Of a stretch of DNA of 29,666 bases, positions 8,556-17,348 are shown piece after piece. Source of the DNA: Caulobacteraceae bacterium. Its GTDB lineage: Bacteria > Pseudomonadota > Alphaproteobacteria > Caulobacterales > Caulobacteraceae. The translations under genes and the position numbers were made by a program. Every line of letters starts with the position of its first letter. Position 1 is the stretch's first letter. The DNA lies in assembly GCA_947501315.1 (NCBI GenBank), contig CANMXH010000004.1, positions 1 through 29,666 on the forward strand. Reading direction: 5' to 3'. Below the pieces are notes generated by a model. That model ran no database searches. It had not been told where the DNA came from and saw only the letters and a program-made list of their open reading frames with translations.

Positions 8556-8597
8556 GGTGGCTCGCGGGCCTCACGGCCAGCGAGCCACCCTGGTCCT
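8556..8597. terminator. Hairpin terminator between convergent genes
   Basis: A perfect 10-bp inverted repeat, GGTGGCTCGC (8556-8565) and GCGAGCCACC (8580-8589), with GGCC pairing possible in the loop, fills the 51-bp gap between the convergent cupin and TonB-receptor stops. A short T-containing stretch follows. It probably ends transcription in both directions. Confidence 0.75.
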
Positions 8598-8601
8598 GTT
8601 T

Positions 8602-11600
8602 CTAGAAAGTGGCCCTGACCACGAACGAGAACCGGCGGTCGTTCTTGAACCAGGACCGCGGTGCCTTAAGCAGGTCGTCGTTCAGAACCTGGAAGGTCTT
8701 CGTCGTCTCATCCAGCAGGTTCACCCCCTGGACGCCGACCTTGAACATCGGGTTGACCGTATAGAAGAACGAAGCGTCCAGCTGTCCTGTGTCGTCCGAA
8801 TAAATCGGAGCGAACGGGACGATCTCGTCTCGCGTGGTGAGGAGGTATTCAGACCGCCAGCTGTAAGCCATACGGGCCGAAATCGTGTCGTTCTCGTAGA
8901 TCGCGGCGAGGTTGAAGTTGTGCTCGGACAGCGATTCCAGCGGCAGAAGACTGGTGTCGATGACCGGTTCGGAGCCGCCGGGGTTCGCCTTGTCAGCCGA
9001 CAGGTTTTCCTGGGGCACGCCGGAGCTGTCGATGTAGGTGTAGTTGGCCTGGATGCCGAGACCAGACCACCAGCCGGGCAGGAAGTCGTAGAACTGTTGG
9101 TAGGCCAGCTCAAAGCCCTGGATCTCGCCGTCGTCCGGCGAGTTCGTCGGGCCCCGTACGTAGACGTCGTAGCTCGAGCCCCCATTGGTGAGGGGTCGCT
9201 CATAGAAGCCGTTGGTGATCACGCCTTCGAGCGTCTTCTGGAACAGCGACACCGTCAGGGAGCCCGTCGGGGCGAAATACCACTCGGCTGAAACGTCGAT
9301 CTGCTGTGACCGGATCGGCTCCAGGAAGGTATTTCCGGCCTGTGCCTCGAAGCCGAGGAACTGGTTGTTGAGCACGCGGGGCGTGATCTGCAGCTGGTTT
9401 CGGGTCAGGCCGAGATCGGAGCGGCGGATCGCCTCTGTATAGCCGAAGCGCAGCAGGAACTCGGGCGTAAGGCCGACCTTGATATTTACGCTGGGCAGCC
9501 AGTTGTCATAGGTGTGCTCGGCGTTGTTCGCGATCGATGTGCCGGTTGCGAACGACAGGGCCCTGGCCCGCTCTGCAGGAGTCAGCAGACAGAAGGCCGG
9601 CGTGATGGCACCCGGCGCGAGCGGCAGGCCGCAGTTGCCCGAGAAGACCTGGGTCTGGGTCGGGAAGCTGAGCGCGCCGGCGGCCGTGATCGTGGTTTCG
9701 ACGTAGCGGATGCCGACGTTTCCGCTGATCGAGACGCTTTCACCCCAGACCGGGTCTGCATGATTGCTGAACTTCATCAGGGCGTATGCGGCCCGGGTTT
9801 CCTCGTTCGTCTCGTTGATCTCGCCCGGAGTGTAGTCCGTGCCGGCGATGACGTTGGAGCGCATGTTGAGGGGCACCCAACCGCCGCCGCCCCAGATCTG
9901 GTTGATGGATCGCGCGAAGGCGACCGCAGCGGCGTAGTCACTTGCGGGGTTGCCGGCGTATCCATAGGCAGCGATCGGCACGCCCATGGGCGAGAAGTCG
10001 AACAGTCCAGCGCTGGACAGCCCACCCGTCCGCCGGGTCGTCGCCACACTGCCCTGATCAAGCCAGACCGGGCCGGTCGACCCGTTCCAGACCTCGGAAA
10101 GGACGCCCCAGTTGTAAAGGGAGTTGCGGGTGGTCTGATCACGCTCGGCGAGACGCGCGCCAACCTTCACAGAGTCCAGCCAACCCGTATCGAGGTCGTA
10201 TTCCGCATCGGCGCGGAAGGCATATTCTTCGCCTTCGCTGTCTTCCTTGTGATCCATCGCGTTCCGCCAGTAGTAGTTGGCGGGGTCGCCCATGAAGGTG
10301 CCGATGTCGCCGGCGCCTGTCGGATTGGGCCGCCGGAGGCCCAGCGTGGGGGTGTCGCCGGTGAGGTCGATTTCATCGATGGCGAAGAAGGAGTTGGCGA
10401 TCTGGAAGTCCGTGTTCTCGACCGTGGAGTCCACATACTGCGCGTCGAAATTCAGGCGCAGGCGATCTGTCGGGGCCCATTTGAGGTTGAAGCCGAAGTC
10501 GCTGGTGACGTAGCGCTGATCGACCCCACGCTTGATGAAGCTGTGCTGGATCCCGTTCAGCGGCACTGACGGGTCCGCAGAGCGCCAGCCGGCGTTCGAC
10601 GTGATTATGCCGCCCGTGAAAATGCCGTCGTCGTCGTACTCCCACGTCGTTCCGGGAAGCGGGACCCGATTGCCGGAGTCGTCGACGATCGTTTCGATCG
10701 CATTCTCTGTCCAAGCCTGGGTCGACTCGGACCGCAGGAACTGGAGCGTCGCCTCCACCGTCCGGTCGTTGGAGCGCCACTGACCGGCACCCGCCAGGCC
10801 CGTGCGCTCACGATCGAACGACTGGGTACGGAACGCAAGGCCGGACGGGGTCCATCGGTCGCTGCCGCTCGAGGTGTCGAGCCGGTAGTTGAGCGACTGG
10901 AGTCCGTCGGACCGGGACTGGAGCTGGGAGTACACCCCGCTCAACAGCACGCCGAACTGACCCGCTTCCGTGTCCCATCGATTGCTGACGAGGCCCGAAA
11001 CCGTCGGGGTCAGGGCCTGTTCGAGATCGCCATAGTTGCCTTCGACGGACAGGGCCAGTTGCCGCCCGGCGCTGTCGAAGGGCCGGCGGGTATTCAGATT
11101 GACCGTGCCGGCTATACCGCCTTCGATCATGTCGGCGGACACGTTCTTGAACACCTCGACGCTGCCGAGGAGTTCCGGAGGAACATCCGCGAAGGACAGG
11201 TCTCGCCCGTTGTTGGCCGAGAAGGTGTCCCGACCGTTCAGTTCCGAGCGGACGAACGTCAGGCCCCGGACGACAACGCCCGAACCTTCAACCGAGAAGT
11301 GGTCCGGGTCATTGGCACCGGCGAACCGGCTGATCGAAACACCCGGCACCCGTTGGAGCGCCTCGGTCACCGAGCGATCCGGCAGCGCGCCGATGTCCTC
11401 GGCGCTGATGGCGTCGACGAAGACGTCCGAGTTTTCCTTGATGGACTGGGCGCTGCGGATGCTGGAGCGAATGCCGGTAACGACGACCTCGTCGATCTCG
11501 ACCGCGTCAGGATCCTGCGCGTCCTGGGCCAGCGCAGGCGTCGCGAGCAACAGAGCGCCAACCGCCAGGCTGGACGCGCCGCAAAGAAGCAAGGACAGAC

Positions 11601-11643
11601 GTCCGCATGCAAGGGCACCTTCGCCCGTTCGGGATTTAGACAC
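8602..11643 (-). CDS. TonB-dependent outer-membrane receptor for oligosaccharides
   Basis: About 1013 residues from a GTG at 11643, which follows a strong GGGGAGGAAATC ribosome-binding site. The longer frame to an ATG at 11712 would run across the operator and is not favoured. A signal peptide (ending PALAQD near residue 40) is followed by the TonB-box-like EIDEVVVTGI, then a plug domain (SIKENSDVFVDAISAEDIGALPD onward, with VTEALQRVPGV), then a long 22-strand-type barrel ending in aromatic FVVRATF. This size and the plug wording are those of the proteobacterial oligosaccharide-type receptors (TIGR01782). It should carry glucan oligomers into the periplasm using TonB-ExbBD energy. No SusD-like partner is present. 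An operator lies 38 nt upstream of the start. Confidence 0.92.
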   Translation of the reverse strand: MSKSRTGEGALACGRLSLLLCGASSLAVGALLLATPALAQDAQDPDAVEIDEVVVTGIRSSIRSAQSIKENSDVFVDAISAEDIGALPDRSVTEALQRVPGVSISRFAGANDPDHFSVEGSGVVVRGLTFVRSELNGRDTFSANNGRDLSFADVPPELLGSVEVFKNVSADMIEGGIAGTVNLNTRRPFDSAGRQLALSVEGNYGDLEQALTPTVSGLVSNRWDTEAGQFGVLLSGVYSQLQSRSDGLQSLNYRLDTSSGSDRWTPSGLAFRTQSFDRERTGLAGAGQWRSNDRTVEATLQFLRSESTQAWTENAIETIVDDSGNRVPLPGTTWEYDDDGIFTGGIITSNAGWRSADPSVPLNGIQHSFIKRGVDQRYVTSDFGFNLKWAPTDRLRLNFDAQYVDSTVENTDFQIANSFFAIDEIDLTGDTPTLGLRRPNPTGAGDIGTFMGDPANYYWRNAMDHKEDSEGEEYAFRADAEYDLDTGWLDSVKVGARLAERDQTTRNSLYNWGVLSEVWNGSTGPVWLDQGSVATTRRTGGLSSAGLFDFSPMGVPIAAYGYAGNPASDYAAAVAFARSINQIWGGGGWVPLNMRSNVIAGTDYTPGEINETNEETRAAYALMKFSNHADPVWGESVSISGNVGIRYVETTITAAGALSFPTQTQVFSGNCGLPLAPGAITPAFCLLTPAERARALSFATGTSIANNAEHTYDNWLPSVNIKVGLTPEFLLRFGYTEAIRRSDLGLTRNQLQITPRVLNNQFLGFEAQAGNTFLEPIRSQQIDVSAEWYFAPTGSLTVSLFQKTLEGVITNGFYERPLTNGGSSYDVYVRGPTNSPDDGEIQGFELAYQQFYDFLPGWWSGLGIQANYTYIDSSGVPQENLSADKANPGGSEPVIDTSLLPLESLSEHNFNLAAIYENDTISARMAYSWRSEYLLTTRDEIVPFAPIYSDDTGQLDASFFYTVNPMFKVGVQGVNLLDETTKTFQVLNDDLLKAPRSWFKNDRRFSFVVRATF

Positions 11644-11681
11644 GATTTCCTCCCCCTCGGAGTGATCTTTTTGTGAACAGC

Positions 11682-11695
11682 TGACAGCGCTGTCA
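11682..11695. promoter_or_regulatory. LacI-type operator, site 3
   Basis: Perfect TGACAGCGCTGTCA palindrome between the divergent TonB-receptor gene (start at 11643) and the third halogenase gene (start at 11764), placed to control both. Confidence 0.86.
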
Positions 11696-11763
11696 TTTTG
11701 GGACGCTATCATGCAGATTGTAGAAGATCAACGCACTCCGATCCGCGCTATGTTTGGACCGAT

Positions 11764-13302
11764 ATGAGCCCCGAATCCTCACCTTCTTCCTCGCCCGGTC
11801 GACGCACCATCCGCCGTATCCTCATCGTAGGCGGCGGCACAGCCGGATGGATGGCTGCGGTCGCCCTGGCCCGAATCTCCGGCAGCGGGGCGACGGAAGT
11901 CGCCCTCATCGAGTCGGAGGAGATCGGAACGGTCGGGGTGGGCGAAGCGACGATACCGCCGATTCTGGCGTTCAACGCCCTGGCAGGCATAGACGAGGCC
12001 GAGTTCATGCGGCGCACACAGGCGTCGTTCAAACTGGGCATCGAATTTGTCGACTGGGGTGCCCTGGGGGATCGCTATGTGCATCCGTTCGGCCCCATCG
12101 GAATGGACATTGAGTCCGTGCCGTTCGCCCAGGTCTGGCTGCGAGCGAACGCGGAGGGGTTCGCTACGCCCTTGCGGGACTACAATCTCTCGACCGTCGC
12201 CGCCCTCGGCAATCGAATGTGCCTGCCGTCGCCAGACCCGCGGACCGTGCTGTCCAGTCTGAAATACGCCTATCATTTCGACGCCGGCCTCTACGCACGC
12301 TTCCTCCGGGACGTCGCGGAAAGTCGGGGCGTCACCCGTCACGAGGGGCGAATCGCGGATGTGCTCCAGGACAGCGGTACGGGCCACGTCGCGGCCGTCG
12401 TCACGGATGACGGCCGACGCCTGGAGGCCGACCTGTTCATCGACTGCTCCGGCTTCCGGGGCCTGCTGATCGAGGGCGCGATGCAGGCCGGCTATGAGGA
12501 CTGGAGCCATTGGCTGCCTTGTGACCGAGCCCTTGCGGTTCCGACCCGCAATGTCGGCCCCCTCACCCCCTATACCCGATCCACCGGTCGGGACGCCGGC
12601 TGGACCTGGCGGATCCCGCTCCAGCACCGGACGGGAAACGGCTACGTCCACGCTTCCGCCTTCACCTCCGACGAGGCGGCGCTTCAAACCCTGCTGAACG
12701 GCCTGGAAGGCGAGGCCCTGGCGGAGCCGCGGGCGCTCCGGTTTGTCGCGGGCCGCCGACGTCGACAGTGGATCGGCAATGTCGTGGCGCTCGGCCTTTC
12801 GTCGGGCTTCCTTGAACCGCTCGAGTCGACGAGCATCCACCTGGTCCAGGCTGGTATCTCGCGGCTTCTGGCTCTGTTTCCGGACCGGGATTTCGAGCCG
12901 CTGCTGGCCGCCGAGTACAATCGGATGATGCAGCTGCAGTTCGAGCAGGTGCGGGACTTCATCATCCTCCACTACAAGGCCACCCGCCGCGACGACACCG
13001 ACTTCTGGCGCTACGTCGGGGCCATGGCCGTTCCCGACAGCCTGCAGTCACGCATGGACCTGTTCCGCGCGACCGGGCGGGTCTTCCGTCTGGACGACGA
13101 GCTCTTCGCCGCCGACAGCTGGCTGGCGGTGCTTTTGGGTCAGAACATTCAGCCCCGCTCCTGGGACCCCATGGCCGACGCCCTGCCCGCCGACATGCTA
13201 CGTAACCGGCTGGCCGGCATACGGGACGTGATCGCCCGGACGGCCGGCGCCATGCCGGCGCACGAGGCCTTCCTCAAACAGTACTGTCCCGCCTCACTGT
13301 GA
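11764..13302 (+). CDS. Tryptophan halogenase-like flavoprotein C
   Basis: 512 residues from the ATG at 11764. An upstream TTG at 11698 would start right behind the operator and add a sequence unlike the family, so it was not used. Family features are complete: GGGTAGWM near residue 24, GVGEATIP near 58-65, the presumed catalytic Lys90 in ASFKLGIEF, WTWRIP (280-285) for the WxWxIP signature and the conserved Glu at about 354 in EPLESTSIH. It is closer in motif wording to copy A than to copy B. It is divergent from the TonB receptor and shares its operator. Expected chemistry is FADH2-dependent halogenation, with an unknown substrate and a flavin reductase encoded elsewhere. Its 3' end overlaps the convergent GH3 gene by 9 nt. 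Confidence 0.9.
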   Translation: MSPESSPSSSPGRRTIRRILIVGGGTAGWMAAVALARISGSGATEVALIESEEIGTVGVGEATIPPILAFNALAGIDEAEFMRRTQASFKLGIEFVDWGALGDRYVHPFGPIGMDIESVPFAQVWLRANAEGFATPLRDYNLSTVAALGNRMCLPSPDPRTVLSSLKYAYHFDAGLYARFLRDVAESRGVTRHEGRIADVLQDSGTGHVAAVVTDDGRRLEADLFIDCSGFRGLLIEGAMQAGYEDWSHWLPCDRALAVPTRNVGPLTPYTRSTGRDAGWTWRIPLQHRTGNGYVHASAFTSDEAALQTLLNGLEGEALAEPRALRFVAGRRRRQWIGNVVALGLSSGFLEPLESTSIHLVQAGISRLLALFPDRDFEPLLAAEYNRMMQLQFEQVRDFIILHYKATRRDDTDFWRYVGAMAVPDSLQSRMDLFRATGRVFRLDDELFAADSWLAVLLGQNIQPRSWDPMADALPADMLRNRLAGIRDVIARTAGAMPAHEAFLKQYCPASL

Positions 13303-15813
13303 AGGACAAATGGCGTCGCCTTCATTGGAGGCGAGCCGGATCTCGGACACCGAAAGGGTCATGCGCCCGCTTGTCGTAAGCTGGAACGGCCGCTCCAGGG
13401 ACGTCAGATCGGCACCGGCGTCCCGGAAGCAGGACAGTCTGACCTTTACCGTTTGCCATTGTCCGTTCGCGGCACCGGCCAGGATGGGGGTCAGGTTGAG
13501 GCCGTGCTGGCTGGCCGGGTCCTCCGCTCCGACGGCGAGTGTGACCTGATCCGTCGGCGCGGCGTCGACCCGGTAGCGGAAGCTGAGCGCCATCTCGCCA
13601 TTGGCCTGACGGCTTAGATCGACGGCGCGCCCCCAGATGATGGCGTGTTGCTGTTCGCCACCGGCGAAGCGGAAGCGACGGCCGCTTTCCTGCGCCAGAT
13701 CGTCGACCACCGCCATGGTGACCAGACCACGAGGGCTGGCGACGGCGGCCTCTGTTCCGACGCGCGTCTGCCCGCCTTCGTCCTGCAGGGCGATCGACCA
13801 GGGCTCCACGATCCGCCCGTCGACCAGATAGTCGGCGACACTGGAGACACCGGCCGTAATCCCGCTCTCCTCCGGGACAGGGCCGACAGAACCGGGACGG
13901 GCGTAGCTGAGCCCATAGCCGTAGGCGAACAGCGGATTATAGCCGGCGTCGCCGCGGTTGAGCGGGGCTCCGGTCGCGTCCCTGGGCCAGGAGAAGCCCA
14001 GACGCCCGCTGAAGTCGTGCTTCGGACGGCCGTCCGCACCGCCGACAAGAACGTCGGCGACGCCCCCTCCCTCGGCCCCCGGAAGCCAGGCGGCTACGAA
14101 GGCATTGGATGCATTTATCTCCGGGCTGACCCACAGGGGGCGGCCGGAAAGAAAGACGGAGACCGTCGGAATACCCCTCGCCTGCAAGCGTTGCAGCATG
14201 GCCAGTGGCTGTTCCGGCTGAAAATCGACGTGGCTCAAGTCGCCCTGGAACTCGGCATAGGGCGTCTCTCCGAACACGACGATCGCCACGTCCGGACGGG
14301 TTTCATAGTCGCCGTCCAGGCTTAGCGTCGCCGTCCCGCCCTCGGCCCGAACGGCCGCTTCGACGCCGCTCCAGATTGACTGGCCGTTGGGAAAGTCAGC
14401 GTTGGTGTTGCCTGTACCCTGCCAGGTCAGGGTCCATCCGCCCGAGGCTTGGCCGATGTCGTCAGCCGCCGCCCCGACCACGAGCACATTCGCGCCGGCT
14501 CTGATCGGCAGCACGCCGTCGTTCTTGAGCAGCACAAGGGATTTGCGGACGGCTTCGCGCGCCAGAGCCCGATGCTCAGGCGATCCGAGGACCTCCAGCC
14601 GGCCTTCAACGGGACGCTCGGGACGGAACAAACCCGCCTTGACCTTGGCGCGCAGAATGCGGCGTACGGCTTCGTCCACGCGCGCCATGGAGATTTCGCC
14701 GGACCGGACCTCGGCCAGTGTGTTCGCGTAAAGCGGCCGCCAGCTGTCCGGGGCCATCAACATGTCCACCCCCGCGTTGATCGCCGCGGGGCAGCTCTCG
14801 TTTGAGCAGCCTGGAATCTGGCCGTGGGCGTTCCAGTCCGACACGGTGAAGCCGGTGAAGCCGAGCGGGCCGTAAAGCACGTCGCGGAGGATGCTGGCAT
14901 TGCCCGTGTGCTTGACCCCGTTCCAGCTTGAGAAGCTGACCATGATCGACAGCACGCCGGCGTTGATCGCTTGCGGGTAGCCGCTCAGGTGGACATCAAT
15001 CAGTTCGCGCTCGGTGCCGATGAAGTCGCCCTGGTCCTTGCCGTTGGCGGTCCCGCCATCCGCGAGAAAATGCTTGGCCGAGCCCGCGATATGTCCGGCG
15101 TCAATGGGACGGTCCGCCGCCAACTCGCCCTGCAGTCCCAATGTCATGGGTCCGGCGTAGGCCTGAGCGATTTCAGGGTCCTCGCCGTAGCCCTCATAGG
15201 CGCGGCCCCAGCGGTCATCTCGCGGAACCGCCAGGGTCGGGCCGAAGGTCCAGTCGGCCCCCGTCACCGCAACCTCCATGGCGGTCGCTTCTCCGATCCG
15301 GCGGACCAGGTCCGGATCCCGGGCGGCACCCAGGCCGATATTGTGGGGAAACACGGTCGCCCCGACCACATTGTTGTGGCCGTGAACGGCGTCGATACCG
15401 AAGATCAGGGGAACGGTTGTCCCCTCTCGCGCCGCATTGGCGCTACGGAAAGCCCGGGCGAGTTCGACCCAAGCCTGCGCCGTGGACCGTTCGTTCCCGC
15501 CGGGCGACGAATTGCCCCCGGCCAGGATGGATCCCAGCGGATAGCTCCGCAGATCTTCGGGAGTGATGGACCCGATATCGGCCTGGATCATCTGGCCGAC
15601 CTTCTCCTCGACGGTCATCCGCGCGAGCAGCTCTTCCACAAACACTTCCGTACGCGGGTCCGTCAGGGCGGCCGGCGACGATGAGCGCGGCCACAGCAAA
15701 GGGTTGGCCGACGCAGACCCGGCGAGGTCCGCGGATTGGGCAGGCGCGACCTGGGCCACTGCCGGATGGCCCAGAGCGATCAGGAGAACCAGAGCGGAAA
15801 CGGCGCTGCGCAT
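13294..15813 (-). CDS. Secreted GH3 beta-glucosidase/exo-glucanase (locus 1)
   Basis: 839 residues from the ATG at 15813, which opens a clear signal peptide (MRSAVSALVLLIALGHPAVAQ). The longer frame to 15993 adds an unlikely polar leader. Domains in order: the GH3 N-terminal barrel (about 60-400) with VGQMIQADIGSIT, GIDAVHGHNN, SAKHFLADGG and the nucleophile Asp326 in FTVSDWNAHGQ; the GH3 C-terminal alpha/beta domain with VVFGETPYAEFQGD, the region that should hold the acid/base Glu; then a C-terminal beta domain of about 170 residues like the galactose-binding-like domain of ExoP-type enzymes. It should release glucose from beta-linked oligosaccharides in the periplasm or at the surface. An operator lies about 190 nt upstream, and the LacI-family gene lies beyond it on the same strand. 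Confidence 0.92.
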   Translation of the reverse strand: MRSAVSALVLLIALGHPAVAQVAPAQSADLAGSASANPLLWPRSSSPAALTDPRTEVFVEELLARMTVEEKVGQMIQADIGSITPEDLRSYPLGSILAGGNSSPGGNERSTAQAWVELARAFRSANAAREGTTVPLIFGIDAVHGHNNVVGATVFPHNIGLGAARDPDLVRRIGEATAMEVAVTGADWTFGPTLAVPRDDRWGRAYEGYGEDPEIAQAYAGPMTLGLQGELAADRPIDAGHIAGSAKHFLADGGTANGKDQGDFIGTERELIDVHLSGYPQAINAGVLSIMVSFSSWNGVKHTGNASILRDVLYGPLGFTGFTVSDWNAHGQIPGCSNESCPAAINAGVDMLMAPDSWRPLYANTLAEVRSGEISMARVDEAVRRILRAKVKAGLFRPERPVEGRLEVLGSPEHRALAREAVRKSLVLLKNDGVLPIRAGANVLVVGAAADDIGQASGGWTLTWQGTGNTNADFPNGQSIWSGVEAAVRAEGGTATLSLDGDYETRPDVAIVVFGETPYAEFQGDLSHVDFQPEQPLAMLQRLQARGIPTVSVFLSGRPLWVSPEINASNAFVAAWLPGAEGGGVADVLVGGADGRPKHDFSGRLGFSWPRDATGAPLNRGDAGYNPLFAYGYGLSYARPGSVGPVPEESGITAGVSSVADYLVDGRIVEPWSIALQDEGGQTRVGTEAAVASPRGLVTMAVVDDLAQESGRRFRFAGGEQQHAIIWGRAVDLSRQANGEMALSFRYRVDAAPTDQVTLAVGAEDPASQHGLNLTPILAGAANGQWQTVKVRLSCFRDAGADLTSLERPFQLTTSGRMTLSVSEIRLASNEGDAICPSQ

Positions 15814-16004
15814 AAAGGGTCCTCGGGTCGAAAAGGAGCCGCGACGGCTCCCCGTCGCGGCAAGGTTTCCTAGGGGGAGATGGCTTTGAACCTGGAAATC
15901 GCCCGCTCGAAACCCGACCTCCGCGCAGGATGAAACAAGCCCGGCGCATCGATTCCGTATCGAGCCGGCTGATCGCCGCTCCTCGCAACCCATTCTGGTT
16001 TGAA

Positions 16005-16018
16005 TGACAGCGCTGTCA
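16005..16018. promoter_or_regulatory. LacI-type operator, site 4
   Basis: Perfect TGACAGCGCTGTCA palindrome in the 210-bp gap between the LacI-family gene stop (16024) and the GH3 start (15813), both on the minus strand. It leaves an untranslated leader of up to about 190 nt ahead of the GH3 gene and separates GH3 expression from that of the regulator. Confidence 0.85.
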
Positions 16019-16023
16019 ACCCG

Positions 16024-17067
16024 TTAGCGGCAGACGGCGGTCGAACCTCGGAGCACCAGTTCATAGGGAACAGTGATGACGGTCTCGTCTTCATCGCCGG
16101 GACGGTCGGTTGAGACCACCAGACGGCGGGTGGCTTCCGCTGCCATTTCAGCCACGGGTTGGCGAATGGTCGTCAGCGGCGGCGTACTGAAGAGGGCGCT
16201 CGGCGTGTCGTCGAAGCCCGCGACGGAGAGGTCCAGCGGCACCGAGAGTCCCGCAGCGGCTGCGCCCTGGAGCACGCCAAGCGCCATGTCGTCGTTGGCC
16301 GCAAAAATGGCCGTCGGCCGCTCGCCCTCCAGAAGCTTTCCGACACTGGCGATCCCCGAAGCGAAGGTGAAGTCGCCCTCGACCACAAAGGACGGCTCGC
16401 GGGCGAGGCCGGCCTCGGCCAGGGCCAGCTCATAGCCCTTCCGCCGCAGGCTGCTGGCGGCGAAGTTGGCCGGCCCGGACACGTGCGCGATCCGACGGTG
16501 TCCAAGATCAATCAGATGCCGCGTCATGTCGAATGCGGCCTGTCGCTCGTTCATCCGGACCGAAACGCCGCGACCCGGATCCTTCTCCGGGCTTATCCGG
16601 GCGTAGGCGACGCCTGCACGATCGAGAATGTCTAGGACAAGCGGGTGATCCGAATTTGGCGGCGTCAACAGGACACCCGCGGGGCGGATCGAGCCCAACA
16701 GGGCCAGCATATCCCGTTCAAGGGTCGACGAGCCATGATCGACGAGTTCGACCATGAGATGATAATCGGCGCGCCGGCATTCCATCAGGGCACCCAGTTC
16801 GAGGCGGCTCAGATAGTCGTTGCCGCGACCACTCTTCCAGTGCTCGATCGTCAAGGCGGCATCCACGAGGGCTGCGATAATGCTCGAGTTCGACCCCGCC
16901 AGGGTCCTCGCGGAAAGACTGCGCCGGTAACCGAGCGCTACGACAGCCTCCTCGACCTTGTCGCGCATGGCCTTGCTGACGTTGGCTTCCCGGTTGACCA
17001 CGCGGGACACGGTCTTGATCGACACGCCTGCCCGGGCGGCAACGTCGTAGATGGTCGCTCCGGCCAT
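16024..17067 (-). CDS. LacI-family transcriptional regulator 1 (probable beta-glucan regulon repressor)
   Basis: 347 residues from the ATG at 17067, preceded by GGAAGAGG; an ATG at 17121 would add a polar leader before the DNA-binding domain. The N-terminus MAGATIYDVAARAGVSIKTVSRVVN is a canonical LacI helix-turn-helix, followed by the hinge region with SLSARTLAGSNSS. The rest is a periplasmic-binding-protein-like sensor, with LIDLGHRRIAHVSGP, PTAIFAANDDMALGVL and LSVAGFDDTPSA. It sits at the end of locus 1. The four palindromic sites around the locus have the form expected for its operator, so it probably represses the locus until a cello-oligosaccharide or glucose-related ligand binds. No such site lies before its own start. 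Confidence 0.9.
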   Translation of the reverse strand: MAGATIYDVAARAGVSIKTVSRVVNREANVSKAMRDKVEEAVVALGYRRSLSARTLAGSNSSIIAALVDAALTIEHWKSGRGNDYLSRLELGALMECRRADYHLMVELVDHGSSTLERDMLALLGSIRPAGVLLTPPNSDHPLVLDILDRAGVAYARISPEKDPGRGVSVRMNERQAAFDMTRHLIDLGHRRIAHVSGPANFAASSLRRKGYELALAEAGLAREPSFVVEGDFTFASGIASVGKLLEGERPTAIFAANDDMALGVLQGAAAAGLSVPLDLSVAGFDDTPSALFSTPPLTTIRQPVAEMAAEATRRLVVSTDRPGDEDETVITVPYELVLRGSTAVCR

Positions 17068-17209
17068 TGGCCTCTTCCAAGATAGTGGCCCATGACTAGT
17101 GGAGTGATCAGGACCTCGCAATCACGTAATCGGCCCTAAAGAGGAACTCCGCAACGCGGACCGACAGGAGTCGGCCCAATCGGCGATTCGTCCCGCCCGA
17201 GCAGACTTT

Positions 17210-17248
17210 CCCTGCCCGCGCTGGCGGAGACAAGTTGCCGTTGAGCTG
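17210..17248 (+). repeat. Intergenic motif with GAGACAAGTT, copy A
   Basis: In the gap between the two divergent LacI-family genes, this stretch matches the one at 25305-25342 in about 33 of 39 aligned positions. It runs from CCCTGCCCGC through CTGGC and GGAGACAAGTT to a CGTTG-x-x-CTG end. A shorter form occurs at 27353-27397. Its function is unknown. Confidence 0.55.
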
Positions 17249-17348
17249 CCGGCATCCTAGACTGACAGCACCGCAGTTGCAGGGGTTCAACCAAGAGCCG
17301 ACCTGTTCTGTTTCGGACACGATAGAATTCTGAATCCAGGATACGCTT

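Noticed and set aside
11779..12972. 397-codon minus-strand open frame opposite halogenase C
   Set aside because: A GC-rich shadow frame of a gene with unmistakable halogenase motifs; no ribosome-binding site or domain.
17263..17269. TGACAGC half-site upstream of regulator 2 (another at 27493-27499)
   Set aside because: Only one half of the 14-bp palindrome is present; the mirrored half is missing, so binding by regulator 1 is not supported.
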